From contig NZ_OZ034983.1 in NCBI RefSeq assembly GCF_964030845.1, positions 1,860,001-1,924,000 of the forward strand: DNA of 64,000 bases, in the 5' to 3' direction. A program made the translations under genes and the position numbers. Under the pieces are notes generated by a model. The model had not been told where the DNA came from and searched no databases. It was given only the letters and a program-made list of their open reading frames with translations. The stretch comes from Candidatus Fukatsuia endosymbiont of Tuberolachnus salignus (lineage in GTDB: Bacteria > Pseudomonadota > Gammaproteobacteria > Enterobacterales > Enterobacteriaceae). Numbering within the stretch: position 1 is the first letter of the stretch; every line of letters begins with the position of its first letter. Shown piece after piece: positions 36,553 to 44,782 of the stretch.

Positions 36553-36652
36553 TGTTTTTTATTCTTTAAAATTCAATAAATTAAAATTTACAGGTCAGTA
36601 CAATTGACGTGGGGTTATCATCATACTGTGACTTCTATCCACTCGCTAGCCC

Positions 36653-36828
36653 TTAGAACCTGTTCGAAATCTCTTGTACTCGCCGTGTTTTGGTCAAGTA
36701 ATTCGTCAAAAACGCGCTTAACATGCACATTTACTCCCTTTTGTCGTACACAAAGAGTAAACTGCGGCTCTTTCGCCCGTTTTTGCCTCGTCTAAGTACA
36801 GCGAAAAAGATTTCGAACAGGTCTTTAA
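36653..36828. repeat. palindromic repeat between feoA and feoB
   Basis: About 176 bp with inverted ends TTAGAACCTGTTCGAAATCT and AGATTTCGAACAGGTC. A similar degenerate copy lies at 33820 and a half copy (TTAGAACTTGTTCGAAATC) at 46126-46144. It supplies the 3' coding end of the feoA frame. Confidence 0.75.
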
Positions 36829-37132
36829 ATTCTGATACTGTTTGTCCTGACTGCTTAAAATCTTTCATCAGACATCTTGCTAGTTGATGCCATTCTAGGT
36901 CATGGGGTTCTAAACTCAAGAGATACAAATCTTTTTGTCTTAATAGTAAGCTGACTCCCCTGACTTCAATTTGTAGAGGATCACCAAAGGGAGCCGAGCG
37001 AATGACCTTAAATGACGAACCTGGTAGCATTCCCAAGGAGAGTAATTTTTGCCGGTAGGTGGGGCTAATCTCAGGAAAGAATTTGATGATTTTGTAACAT
37101 TTTTTAGGAATAAGCTGCATATGATCTCTCAT
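36731..37132 (-). CDS. feoA: FeoA, with a 3' extension from a repeat
   Basis: A small SH3-like cytosolic protein that supports FeoB. The core EISPTYRQKLLSLGMLPGSSF, APFGDPLQIEVRGVSLLLR and KDLYLLSLEP match E. coli FeoA (75 aa). Here the frame runs to 133 aa, and about the last 30 residues are encoded by the palindromic repeat at 36653-36828, which also supplies the stop. I chose ATG 37132 because AGAGG lies 6-10 nt upstream; ATG 37120 (MQLIPKK) is the classic FeoA start and also possible. A Fur-like box lies about 70 bp upstream. Confidence 0.85.
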   Translation of the reverse strand: MRDHMQLIPKKCYKIIKFFPEISPTYRQKLLSLGMLPGSSFKVIRSAPFGDPLQIEVRGVSLLLRQKDLYLLSLEPHDLEWHQLARCLMKDFKQSGQTVSEFKDLFEIFFAVLRRGKNGRKSRSLLFVYDKRE

Positions 37133-37200
37133 GTTAACCTCTGGATAGTTGCTGATGGAATACATTAGACTTTTTGCATAACCTACTCAATAAAAATCCT

Positions 37201-37219
37201 AATGAGAATCCTTATTATT
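37201..37219. promoter_or_regulatory. candidate Fur box upstream of feoA
   Basis: AATGAGAATCCTTATTATT matches 16 of 19 positions of the Fur consensus AATGATAATCATTATCATT. It lies 69-87 bp before the feoA start, a normal place for Fur control of feoABC. Confidence 0.7.
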
Positions 37220-37258
37220 CTAGTCTATATCAAGAAGCGGTTGCGCCGCAACCATACT

Positions 37259-38035
37259 TTAATCACAAAGATCATTTTGCTGAGAAAAACGGATAATAAG
37301 TGATGAAAAATCATCAGGATGGGAGATAAATGGAGCATGAGCTGCTTTATCTATAATCGCTGATTGGGTTGTTGGCCACACGCCATCCAGCAATGTGGCT
37401 ATCTTAGAGGGGACTAGTCCATCCAAATTACCGTAAATACGTAGGAAAGGCCGTGAAAAATTGGTCAATGCGGTTCGCAGATCAGTAGTGTGTAGAATTT
37501 TTAGTCCGGCAGTCAGTACCTCTGGACGCTGGTGATGAAGCACCAATGATTGTAGTAACTGCCTATCTTGCTGTGCACTTGCAGTACCTAAGACTTGCAG
37601 TGATAGAAAACGTTTAATGGTGCGTTGGAGATTATTGTTCAATTGCTGCTGAAATTCATTCAGTACTTCTAGTTTGATCCCCGGCCATTGATCCTGTGCG
37701 CTAAAACAAGGTGAAGAGGCAACGGTAATTAACCCTTGCACCCGTTCTGGCTGGCTCAATGCAATCTGACTAGCAACCAGTCCTCCCATCGACCAACCTA
37801 GCCATAACGCTTTGGTCGGAGCTTGAGTTAATACTCGTGCTGACATCTCAGCAAGGGACATTGCGCCGTATCCGTTGCTCCGGCCGTAACCGGGAAGATC
37901 CACCAGATGTAAGCGGAAATGCGGTACAAATCTATCAATTATGCAACGCCATACTTCAGCATTCAGCCCCCATCCGTGTAACAACACAAAATCGTGATGA
38001 CCTTTACCACAGGTATGCCAATAAAGTTGTGTCAT
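37259..38035 (-). CDS. bioH: BioH, pimeloyl-ACP methyl ester esterase
   Basis: A 258-aa alpha/beta hydrolase that removes the methyl group of pimeloyl-ACP methyl ester and so ends BioC/BioH-type pimelate synthesis for biotin. The oxyanion-hole motif is LLHGWGLNAEVW near 18-29, the nucleophile Ser lies in GWSMGG near 82, the acid Asp in GNLDGLVP near 204, and the His in AAHAPF near 233. It is divergent from gntX with a 53-bp gap, as in E. coli. It appears intact, so the last pimelate step is kept. Confidence 0.94.
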   Translation of the reverse strand: MTQLYWHTCGKGHHDFVLLHGWGLNAEVWRCIIDRFVPHFRLHLVDLPGYGRSNGYGAMSLAEMSARVLTQAPTKALWLGWSMGGLVASQIALSQPERVQGLITVASSPCFSAQDQWPGIKLEVLNEFQQQLNNNLQRTIKRFLSLQVLGTASAQQDRQLLQSLVLHHQRPEVLTAGLKILHTTDLRTALTNFSRPFLRIYGNLDGLVPSKIATLLDGVWPTTQSAIIDKAAHAPFISHPDDFSSLIIRFSQQNDLCD

Positions 38036-38088
38036 GGGTTATTATCCTGTTGTGTCACTATCAAATGGTTACTGTTCAAGGAGGAGCT

Positions 38089-38784
38089 ATGTTAACAATC
38101 GCGAGTCACTGTTGGTTATGCATGCAGCCATTGTATTTGTCCCATCATGGAATTTGTTGTTTTTGTCTCCGTAACTTGGCTAATACGCCTTCGTGCTGTG
38201 CGTGTTGTGGTTTGCCTTCAGAGACGCCGAGCTTGCCTTGTGGTCGTTGTTTGCTCAATCCGCCCTGCTGGACGAACATCACCTTTGTCAGCAACTATCA
38301 ACCACCGCTGAGTACGTTGATAAAAAGAATGAAATTTGATGGTATGACACAATTGGCCCCGCTGTTGGCTCGCTTGTTACTGTTACGTTGGCTAAATGCC
38401 AAGCGTCATGGTGAGAGAATAAAACCGCAACGGATCATCAGTGTTCCTTTACACAAGTACCGTTGTTGGCAACGGGGGTTTAATCAAAGCGATCTGCTAG
38501 CACGTCCATTGGCACGCTGGCTCAATTGTGATTATCACCCCCGCAGTTTAATACGTTTACATTCGACACCGCCGCAACAGCAGTTGAATGCAGCCACGCG
38601 CCGAAAAAATTTACGCGGTGTATTTCACTGTGTTGACCCTATCCGTGGGCAACATCTTGCCTTGCTAGACGATGTTGTGACTACTGGCAGTACTGTGACC
38701 GAAATTGCCAATCTGCTCCTGGCCCAAGGAGCTGCATCGTTACAAATATGGTGTATCTGCCGTACCTTGTCGTCACGCCATTAA
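38089..38784 (+). CDS. gntX: GntX/ComF-family protein
   Basis: A 231-aa protein with N-terminal Cys pairs (CWLCM, CCFCL, CCACCG, CGRC) forming likely zinc sites, and a C-terminal phosphoribosyltransferase-like domain: VPLHKYRCWQRGFNQSDLLA, then the PRPP-loop ALLDDVVTTGSTVTE near 190. ComF relatives take part in DNA uptake; in E. coli the gene is linked to DNA use and gluconate. The ATG at 38089 with GGAGGA 3-8 nt upstream is preferred over the longer frame, which would overlap bioH. It lies upstream of nfuA as in E. coli. Confidence 0.92.
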   Translation: MLTIASHCWLCMQPLYLSHHGICCFCLRNLANTPSCCACCGLPSETPSLPCGRCLLNPPCWTNITFVSNYQPPLSTLIKRMKFDGMTQLAPLLARLLLLRWLNAKRHGERIKPQRIISVPLHKYRCWQRGFNQSDLLARPLARWLNCDYHPRSLIRLHSTPPQQQLNAATRRKNLRGVFHCVDPIRGQHLALLDDVVTTGSTVTEIANLLLAQGAASLQIWCICRTLSSRH

Positions 38785-38833
38785 TGGGCGTATTATAGCT
38801 GACAGAAAAAAATTAATTGTTGAGTTAAATGCC

Positions 38834-39409
38834 ATGATAAAAATAACAGACAACGCCCAAAATCATTTTGCCAAATTGTTAGCAAATCAAAAAGAAGGGA
38901 CGCAAATTCGTGTATTTGTTATCAACCCTGGTACCCCTACGGCTGAATGTGGTGTGTCCTATTGCCCTCAAGACGCGATTGAAGTAACAGATACTGAGCT
39001 GAAGTTCGAACAGATGTCCGCCTTCGTTGATGAACTGAGTGCACCTTATCTGGTAGATGCTGAAATTGATTTTGTTACCGATCAGCTTGGTTCCCAGCTT
39101 ACCCTAAAAGCCCCTAATGCGAAAATGCGTCAAGTCGCCGACGATGCGCCGTTAATGGAAAGGGTAGAGTACGTATTACAATCACAGATTAATCCACAGT
39201 TGGCAAGCCACGGTGGGAGGATAACCTTGATTGAGATTACTGATGATGCGTTCGCTGTTTTACAATTCGGTGGCGGCTGTAACGGCTGTTCTATGGTTGA
39301 TGTCACCTTGAAAGAGGGTATTGAGAAAGAGTTATTGCAAACATTCTCTGAACTGAAAGGAGTGAGAGATATCACTGAACATCAGCGTGGTGAACATTCT
39401 TACTATTGA
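38834..39409 (+). CDS. nfuA: NfuA, Fe-S carrier protein
   Basis: A 191-aa protein, the same length as E. coli NfuA. The N-terminal degenerate A-type domain has HFAKLLANQKEGTQIRVF and VSYCPQDA. The C-terminal Nfu domain has GGRITLIEI and the [4Fe-4S] ligand pair in FGGGCNGCSMVDVTLK near 145-160. It repairs or delivers clusters under oxidative stress and iron limitation. The frame is open upstream, but ATG 38834 gives the exact family N-terminus. It follows gntX by 49 bp. Confidence 0.96.
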   Translation: MIKITDNAQNHFAKLLANQKEGTQIRVFVINPGTPTAECGVSYCPQDAIEVTDTELKFEQMSAFVDELSAPYLVDAEIDFVTDQLGSQLTLKAPNAKMRQVADDAPLMERVEYVLQSQINPQLASHGGRITLIEITDDAFAVLQFGGGCNGCSMVDVTLKEGIEKELLQTFSELKGVRDITEHQRGEHSYY

Positions 39410-39418
39410 TTTAGTGAT

Positions 39419-39446
39419 CAGTAACGGCCAGTTAAGGCCGTTACTG
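39419..39446 (+). terminator. hairpin after nfuA
   Basis: CAGTAACGGCC, loop AGTTA, AGGCCGTTACTG: an 11-bp stem right after the nfuA stop. A second palindrome, CTGATTAGCA...TGCTAATCAG, lies at about 39579-39612. Neither has a long T-tract. Confidence 0.65.
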
Positions 39447-39634
39447 ATTAGCAAGGAACCGAAGCCAAGCCTCCAATGCCTAAAACAAGTAACTCATTGA
39501 CTTAAAAATATTTCAATTTCAGTGAGAGAATTATCTTTCCATATCAAAAAATGGCTTCAGTACTGGCTCCACCGAAATGACTGATTAGCATGGCTTAGCT
39601 TTCTTGCTAATCAGGAGGCCGTTTGAACGTATGA

Positions 39635-40588
39635 TTATTGCCAAATAATATCACGTGGAATAGTAGGGTCTGTGGCGGACCGTCCCGGATTTTCGATGAA
39701 GCCGTTGTAGAATGCCATTGTAGTATCACGGGTATTGTTATGCAGAGTTTTTAACTGGCTGTCAAATTCTTTTATATTTGCCGGATACAGCCTTGAACTT
39801 GTCCCTTTTATGCTGTCAGTGAGGGCTTGTGATGATATAACTTCACGTTTTAACTTAGATAAAAATATTTTTTTATCATCAACAGATAAAGAACGGTGAT
39901 GCGAATCCAGTTGAAAAATTTTTTCTATTATCATTGAATAATACGGGATGGGTTCTGCTATTTTCGTCAAAATTTTCATTACACTCTCTGATATCGTTAT
40001 CTGTATGTAACTGCCTACACCATTATCAGAAGTATTGTGAAACTCATCCCTATACTGTCTAACAATTTTCACCATTTCTTCAACATTAGCCAATAATTTG
40101 TGTAAAACCTTATTGAGAGCAATGAAGTAGGTACCATGAAATGCTTCTTCTATTATAAAATTACCCTCCGTAATGGATGTTTTAAAGTCATTTTTAGTTT
40201 CTATTTCAATATTATCTGCATTCAGTGAAATTTCTTGCAATAGATGATTATCATAGGTAAATCTAACACTATAAACATAGTCTTCACCATAAATGATGGT
40301 GGTCTTATAATTATCTTGCAGTTCTTTTTTAGTATTATTTTTTAATTCAATTAATGCGTTTAATTGATTCTCTCGACAATTTGAATGTATACGATGGTAT
40401 AACTCGGTTAGCGCTTTTTCCTTGCGTGTGGATGAAAATATGCGTTTAAAAAAATTAACGAATTTATCGCACTGAGTTAAATCGGGTTTAAAATTTACCT
40501 TATAATTATCAGTACATAATGAACGGATATTGTAGTGACTAAAATTAAATGAACCATGCAAAGAACTAATAGACGTCGTCATATGCAT
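39635..40588 (-). CDS. candidate SPI-2-type T3SS effector
   Basis: A 317-aa protein I cannot assign to a named family. Residues 39-66 (CDKFVNFFKRIFSSTRKEKA, then LTELYHRIH) resemble the translocation region of Salmonella SPI-2 effectors, whose signature is W-E-K-I/M-x-x-F-F; K and both F are kept while W and E are C and D. A following DYVYSVRFTYDNHLLQEISLN fits the beta-rich segment of those N-termini. The rest is helical and has no catalytic motif I recognise. AGGAG lies 5-9 nt before the start. Low GC and lack of an enterobacterial neighbour suggest acquisition. Linkage to the SPI-2-type locus in this window makes it a plausible substrate. Confidence 0.55.
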   Translation of the reverse strand: MHMTTSISSLHGSFNFSHYNIRSLCTDNYKVNFKPDLTQCDKFVNFFKRIFSSTRKEKALTELYHRIHSNCRENQLNALIELKNNTKKELQDNYKTTIIYGEDYVYSVRFTYDNHLLQEISLNADNIEIETKNDFKTSITEGNFIIEEAFHGTYFIALNKVLHKLLANVEEMVKIVRQYRDEFHNTSDNGVGSYIQITISESVMKILTKIAEPIPYYSMIIEKIFQLDSHHRSLSVDDKKIFLSKLKREVISSQALTDSIKGTSSRLYPANIKEFDSQLKTLHNNTRDTTMAFYNGFIENPGRSATDPTIPRDIIWQ

Positions 40589-40764
40589 CTCCTCGTTGTA
40601 TAAACAACTGTAGCCGCGATGAACAATACGAATTATTAAGCTTCTTTAAAACTTAGTTAAAAAATTTTTATTCTGCTGTTGAAAAAGAGCACTTTCTATT
40701 ATAAAAAAATATTGCGCTTATACCTTGTGACCATGACATTATTATAAATAGTCAGTAATGATAT

Positions 40765-40908
40765 TAGACCTCTTTCCAAACCTGCTGTGTGACTCGAATC
40801 CTGCGTTGCCCGGTGCGCACAATCCTCATGTACTGTGTGTTAACGACGGTTGCTGTGCGCTGTGCGCCTTGACTTCACATCACTCGCTAGGGTTTGGAAA
40901 GAGGTCTA
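40765..40908. repeat. 144-bp repeat with perfect 18-bp inverted ends
   Basis: TAGACCTCTTTCCAAACC at the left is perfectly inverted at the right. It lies 56 bp beyond the gyrA stop. Related ends occur at 48017-48091, and half copies at about 665-684, 37165-37183 and 44642-44660. Confidence 0.8.
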
Positions 40909-40964
40909 TTGGATCGTTGTTAAAGGAAGGTCAAACAGGGAGGAACCTCCCTGTTTGGTGTCGA

Positions 40965-43550
40965 TTACTCCGTAGGTAGTGCTCCCTGATCATCGTCTTC
41001 ACTATCAAAGGTTTCGTCGTCCTGTTCTGCTACGCGTTGCAGGCCAACCACATGCTCATTTTCTTTCGTGCGGATCAGGGTCACTCCTTGAGCTTGACGA
41101 CCCACAGTGGCTATCTCGGCTACTCTGATACGTACCAATGTGCCTGCATCAGTAATGATCATGACTTGATCGCTGGCCACAACCTGAATAGCACCGACGA
41201 GCTTGCCATTACGCTCGCTGACTTTGATCGAGCGTACTCCCCCGTTACCACGACCGGACTTCGTTAGATACTTGTCGGACGGGGTACACTTACCAAAGCC
41301 ATTTTCAGTGATTGTCAGGATCTCACCTTCACCACGTGGGATGATGAGTGATACCAGACGATCATCACGTTCGAGTTTCATCCCTCGTACACCTGTCGCA
41401 CCACGCCCCATAGAGCGCACGCGTTCTTCTGGAAAACGCACCATTTTACCGGAGGTAGCAAATAACATTACTTCGTCGTTGCCATCTGTTAGCGCAACGG
41501 CTATCAATTCATCATCCTCTTTCAGATTAATGACATTGATACCATCCTTGCGCGGATTGCGAAAATCAGTCAGGGCGCTTTTTTTCACAGTACCACAGGC
41601 TGTGGCCATAAAAACGTGGCGCTCCGCTTCATATGCCTGTACCGGAAGAATAGCGGTAATACGTTCATTTTCTTTCAATCGCAATAAATTGACAATCGGG
41701 CGACCACGTGCGTTACGACTGGTCTCTGGCAGCTGATAAACTTTTATCCAGTGGAGGCGACCTCGGCTGGAGAAGCATAGGATGGTATCGTGGGTATTTG
41801 CGATCAGCAGTTGATCAATAAAATCTTCTTCCTTGATCCGTGCTGCTGATTTACCTTTACCACCGCGGCGTTGCGCTTGATAATCGGTCAGCGGCTGATA
41901 CTTGACGTAACCTTGATGTGATAAAGTCACGACTACATCTTCCTGATCAATCAAATCTTCCATATTAATATCTGTAGCATTATCGGTGATCTCGGTACGA
42001 CGCTCATCCTTATATTGGTCTTTAATCTTCGTTAATTCTTCACGGATAACTTTTAAAAGTTCTTCCGGATCAGCCAGAATAAAAATCAGCTCGCCAATTT
42101 TTTTCAGCAGATCCTCATATTCATTGATCAGCTTTCCATGCTCAATACCAGTTAACTTCTGTAAGCGTAGATCCAAAATAGCCTGTGCTTGTTGTTCGCT
42201 AAAATGATATCGTCCTTCGTGAATACCGTAGTTATTTTCCAGTGTTTCAGGACGTGTGGCACCACCATCGGTTTGTTCCAACATCTTGGCAATATCGCCC
42301 AGCTGCCATGGCTGTTTCATCAGGTTATCTTTTGCTTCAGCACTGTCTTTTGCTGTGCGGATAAGTTCGATAATGGCATCAATACTCACCAAAGCAATCG
42401 CTAAAGCCTCGAGAATATGGGCGCGATCACGTGCCTTACGCAATTCAAAGAGAGTACGACGGGTGACAACTTCACGGCGGTGACGGATAAATGCCCGCAA
42501 AATATCTTTCAGATTCAGTAACCGGGGTTGATTTTTGTACAAAGCCACCATATTGATGCCGAAAGTTACTTGCAATTGCGTGAGTGAGTAGAGATTATTC
42601 AGCACCACTTCTCCAGTGGCATCACGTTTTACTTCAATGACGATACGCACCCCGTCTTTATCAGACTCATCCCGCAGTGCGCTAATGCCTTCCATGCGCT
42701 TATCTTTCACTAACTCAGCAATTTTCTCGATTAGTCGTGCTTTATTCACCTGGTAGGGGATTTCCCTCACGATAATGGTTTCACGCTTGGTTTTGGCATC
42801 GGTTTCCACCTCGGCCCGCGCCCGAAGATAAATTCTGCCACGTCCAGTACGATAGGCTTCTGCAATTCCTCGTCGACCATTAATAATCGCTGCTGTAGGG
42901 AAATCCGGGCCCTTAATATGTTTCATTAAACCTTCAATGCTAATATTTTCATCTTCAATATAAGCAAGGCAGCCATCAATGACTTCGCAAAGATTATGTG
43001 GCGGGATATTGGTTGCCATCCCCACAGCAATACCCGCTGAACCGTTAACCAGAAGATTGGGGATCCGGGTTGGCATGACTTCTGGAATTTGCTCCGTACC
43101 GTCATAGTTGGGCACGAAATTGACAGTTTCTTTTTCTAAATCTGCCAGCAGTTCGTGAGCAATTTTTGACATACGAATTTCGGTATAACGCATTGCGGCA
43201 GGAGAATCGCCATCAACTGAACCAAAATTACCCTGTCCATCTACTAACATATAGCGTAGTGAGAACGGTTGAGCCATACGCACAATGGTGTCGTAGACTG
43301 CGCTGTCACCGTGGGGATGATACTTACCGATAACGTCGCCGACTACGCGGGCAGATTTTTTGTATGCTTTATTCCAATCATTACCCAATACACTCATTGC
43401 AAACAGTGCACGACGGTGTACGGGCTTTAGTCCATCACGAACATCAGGTAACGCGCGTCCCACAATCACGGACATCGCATAATCCAAATAGGAGCATTGC
43501 AGCTCTTCTTCGATGTTGACCGGGGTGATCTCTCTGGCAAGGTCGTTCAT
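40965..43550 (-). CDS. gyrA: DNA gyrase subunit A
   Basis: An 861-aa subunit (E. coli 875) that breaks and rejoins DNA during negative supercoiling, acting as A2B2 with GyrB. The catalytic Tyr is in AAMRYTEIR near 122. The quinolone region reads HPHGDSAVYDTIV, with Ser83 and Asp87 as in sensitive E. coli. The C-terminal beta-pinwheel has the GyrA box QRRGGKGKSAAR near 560. The acidic tail is short (DDETFDSEDDDQGALPTE). It diverges from ubiG as in E. coli. Confidence 0.97.
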   Translation of the reverse strand: MNDLAREITPVNIEEELQCSYLDYAMSVIVGRALPDVRDGLKPVHRRALFAMSVLGNDWNKAYKKSARVVGDVIGKYHPHGDSAVYDTIVRMAQPFSLRYMLVDGQGNFGSVDGDSPAAMRYTEIRMSKIAHELLADLEKETVNFVPNYDGTEQIPEVMPTRIPNLLVNGSAGIAVGMATNIPPHNLCEVIDGCLAYIEDENISIEGLMKHIKGPDFPTAAIINGRRGIAEAYRTGRGRIYLRARAEVETDAKTKRETIIVREIPYQVNKARLIEKIAELVKDKRMEGISALRDESDKDGVRIVIEVKRDATGEVVLNNLYSLTQLQVTFGINMVALYKNQPRLLNLKDILRAFIRHRREVVTRRTLFELRKARDRAHILEALAIALVSIDAIIELIRTAKDSAEAKDNLMKQPWQLGDIAKMLEQTDGGATRPETLENNYGIHEGRYHFSEQQAQAILDLRLQKLTGIEHGKLINEYEDLLKKIGELIFILADPEELLKVIREELTKIKDQYKDERRTEITDNATDINMEDLIDQEDVVVTLSHQGYVKYQPLTDYQAQRRGGKGKSAARIKEEDFIDQLLIANTHDTILCFSSRGRLHWIKVYQLPETSRNARGRPIVNLLRLKENERITAILPVQAYEAERHVFMATACGTVKKSALTDFRNPRKDGINVINLKEDDELIAVALTDGNDEVMLFATSGKMVRFPEERVRSMGRGATGVRGMKLERDDRLVSLIIPRGEGEILTITENGFGKCTPSDKYLTKSGRGNGGVRSIKVSERNGKLVGAIQVVASDQVMIITDAGTLVRIRVAEIATVGRQAQGVTLIRTKENEHVVGLQRVAEQDDETFDSEDDDQGALPTE

Positions 43551-43733
43551 TAAGCCGCTATCCCTCTACACAATTACCGGGTTCAAAGGTAACAAACTAT
43601 ACCACAAAGCGTCATTTTTGGGGAAATTCAAAGGTTATTGATTGGTTGCGGTCCACTAACAGTTTTACAAGAAGTCTAGTTAAAGAACAAGTATAATCTT
43701 GGCATAACGAACAAACTAGTGTGATATTTATTT

Positions 43734-44465
43734 ATGCAGACAAAATATACAGATAATCCAGTAAACGTTGATCAACAGGAAATCGCTAAATTTGCGGCAG
43801 TCGCCTCGCGTTGGTGGGACTTAAACGGTGAGCTTAAATCGTTACACCGCATCAATCCCTTGCGTCTTGATTATATTTTGCAACGTGCTGGGGGGATTTT
43901 TGCGAAAAAAGTGCTGGATGTTGGCTGTGGTGGCGGTATTTTAGCCGAAAGTATGGCGCGTGAAGGAGCGTTGGTGACTGGGTTAGATATGGGTAGTGAG
44001 CCATTGAAAGTGGCACGGTTACATGCATTGGAAAGCGGTGTAAAGGTGGATTATATTCAGCAACCTATTGAAGAGCATGCAAAAAATCATACACAGCAAT
44101 ATGATGTCGTCACCTGTATGGAGATGCTTGAGCATGTTCCTGATGCTGAGTCGGTTGTCCGTGCTTGCGCCGATCTGGTTAAACCAGGTGGTCATGTTTT
44201 TTTTTCCACTATCAACCGTAATATAAAATCCTGGTTAATGGCGGTGGTGGCTGCGGAATATATTTTACGTTTGGTTCCGAAGGGTACGCATGACGCGAAA
44301 AAATTTATCCGTCCTGCAGAATTGATAAGATGGGCCGATCAGGCATCACTAAATGAACGCCATATTATCGGACTGCATTACAACCCGTTGAGTGACCGTT
44401 TTAAACTAGGACAAAATGTGGACGTTAATTATATGTTGCATACTCAACGAGATACTCAGGACTAA
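43734..44465 (+). CDS. ubiG: UbiG, ubiquinone O-methyltransferase
   Basis: A 243-aa class I SAM methyltransferase that carries out both O-methylations in ubiquinone synthesis. The N-terminus ASRWWDLNGELKSLHRINPLR is diagnostic. The SAM-binding motif LDVGCGGGILAESMA is near 60-74, and CMEMLEHVPD near 127. The membrane-binding region around RNIKSWLMAVVAAEY is kept. It is divergent from gyrA, the standard enterobacterial order. nrdAB, normally downstream in E. coli, is not here. Confidence 0.96.
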   Translation: MQTKYTDNPVNVDQQEIAKFAAVASRWWDLNGELKSLHRINPLRLDYILQRAGGIFAKKVLDVGCGGGILAESMAREGALVTGLDMGSEPLKVARLHALESGVKVDYIQQPIEEHAKNHTQQYDVVTCMEMLEHVPDAESVVRACADLVKPGGHVFFSTINRNIKSWLMAVVAAEYILRLVPKGTHDAKKFIRPAELIRWADQASLNERHIIGLHYNPLSDRFKLGQNVDVNYMLHTQRDTQD

Positions 44466-44491
44466 CCTGTGTCATCATGAGCCGTTGATGC

Positions 44492-44530
44492 AAAAAAAAA
44501 CCTTCTGCAAGTGTAACTTGGAGAAGGGTT
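44492..44530 (-). terminator. leftward rho-independent terminator with no leftward gene
   Basis: On the minus strand AACCCTTCTCCAAG, a TTACA loop and CTTGCAGAAGG are followed by nine T. It terminates transcription running left, yet the genes on both sides (ubiG and glyA) run right. The remainder of 44466-44782 holds a half repeat (GGTTATGCAAGAGGTCTA near 44642) and no gene. Confidence 0.6.
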
Positions 44531-44782
44531 GCCAATTGGCTAACACCAGGGAAGAGGACAATATACACCTTTTAAAGGTAAAATCTACTTTTTTATTTGT
44601 TTTTTCGCGCTATCAGGCAAACTAGTTCACATCACATAGCAGGTTATGCAAGAGGTCTATTATGTGAAAGCAAGCGACTGTTCCTGATCTAACTTGTGTT
44701 AAATTTTCTGGCATACCAGAGTATACTAGGCTCACCAACCCAAGTGGGTAGCTCATTAGGTGCATTTAGTCAGGAGATCCGG

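Noticed and set aside
39410..39634. Small gene between nfuA and the candidate effector
   Set aside because: Only two palindromes occur here; no frame of note was found.
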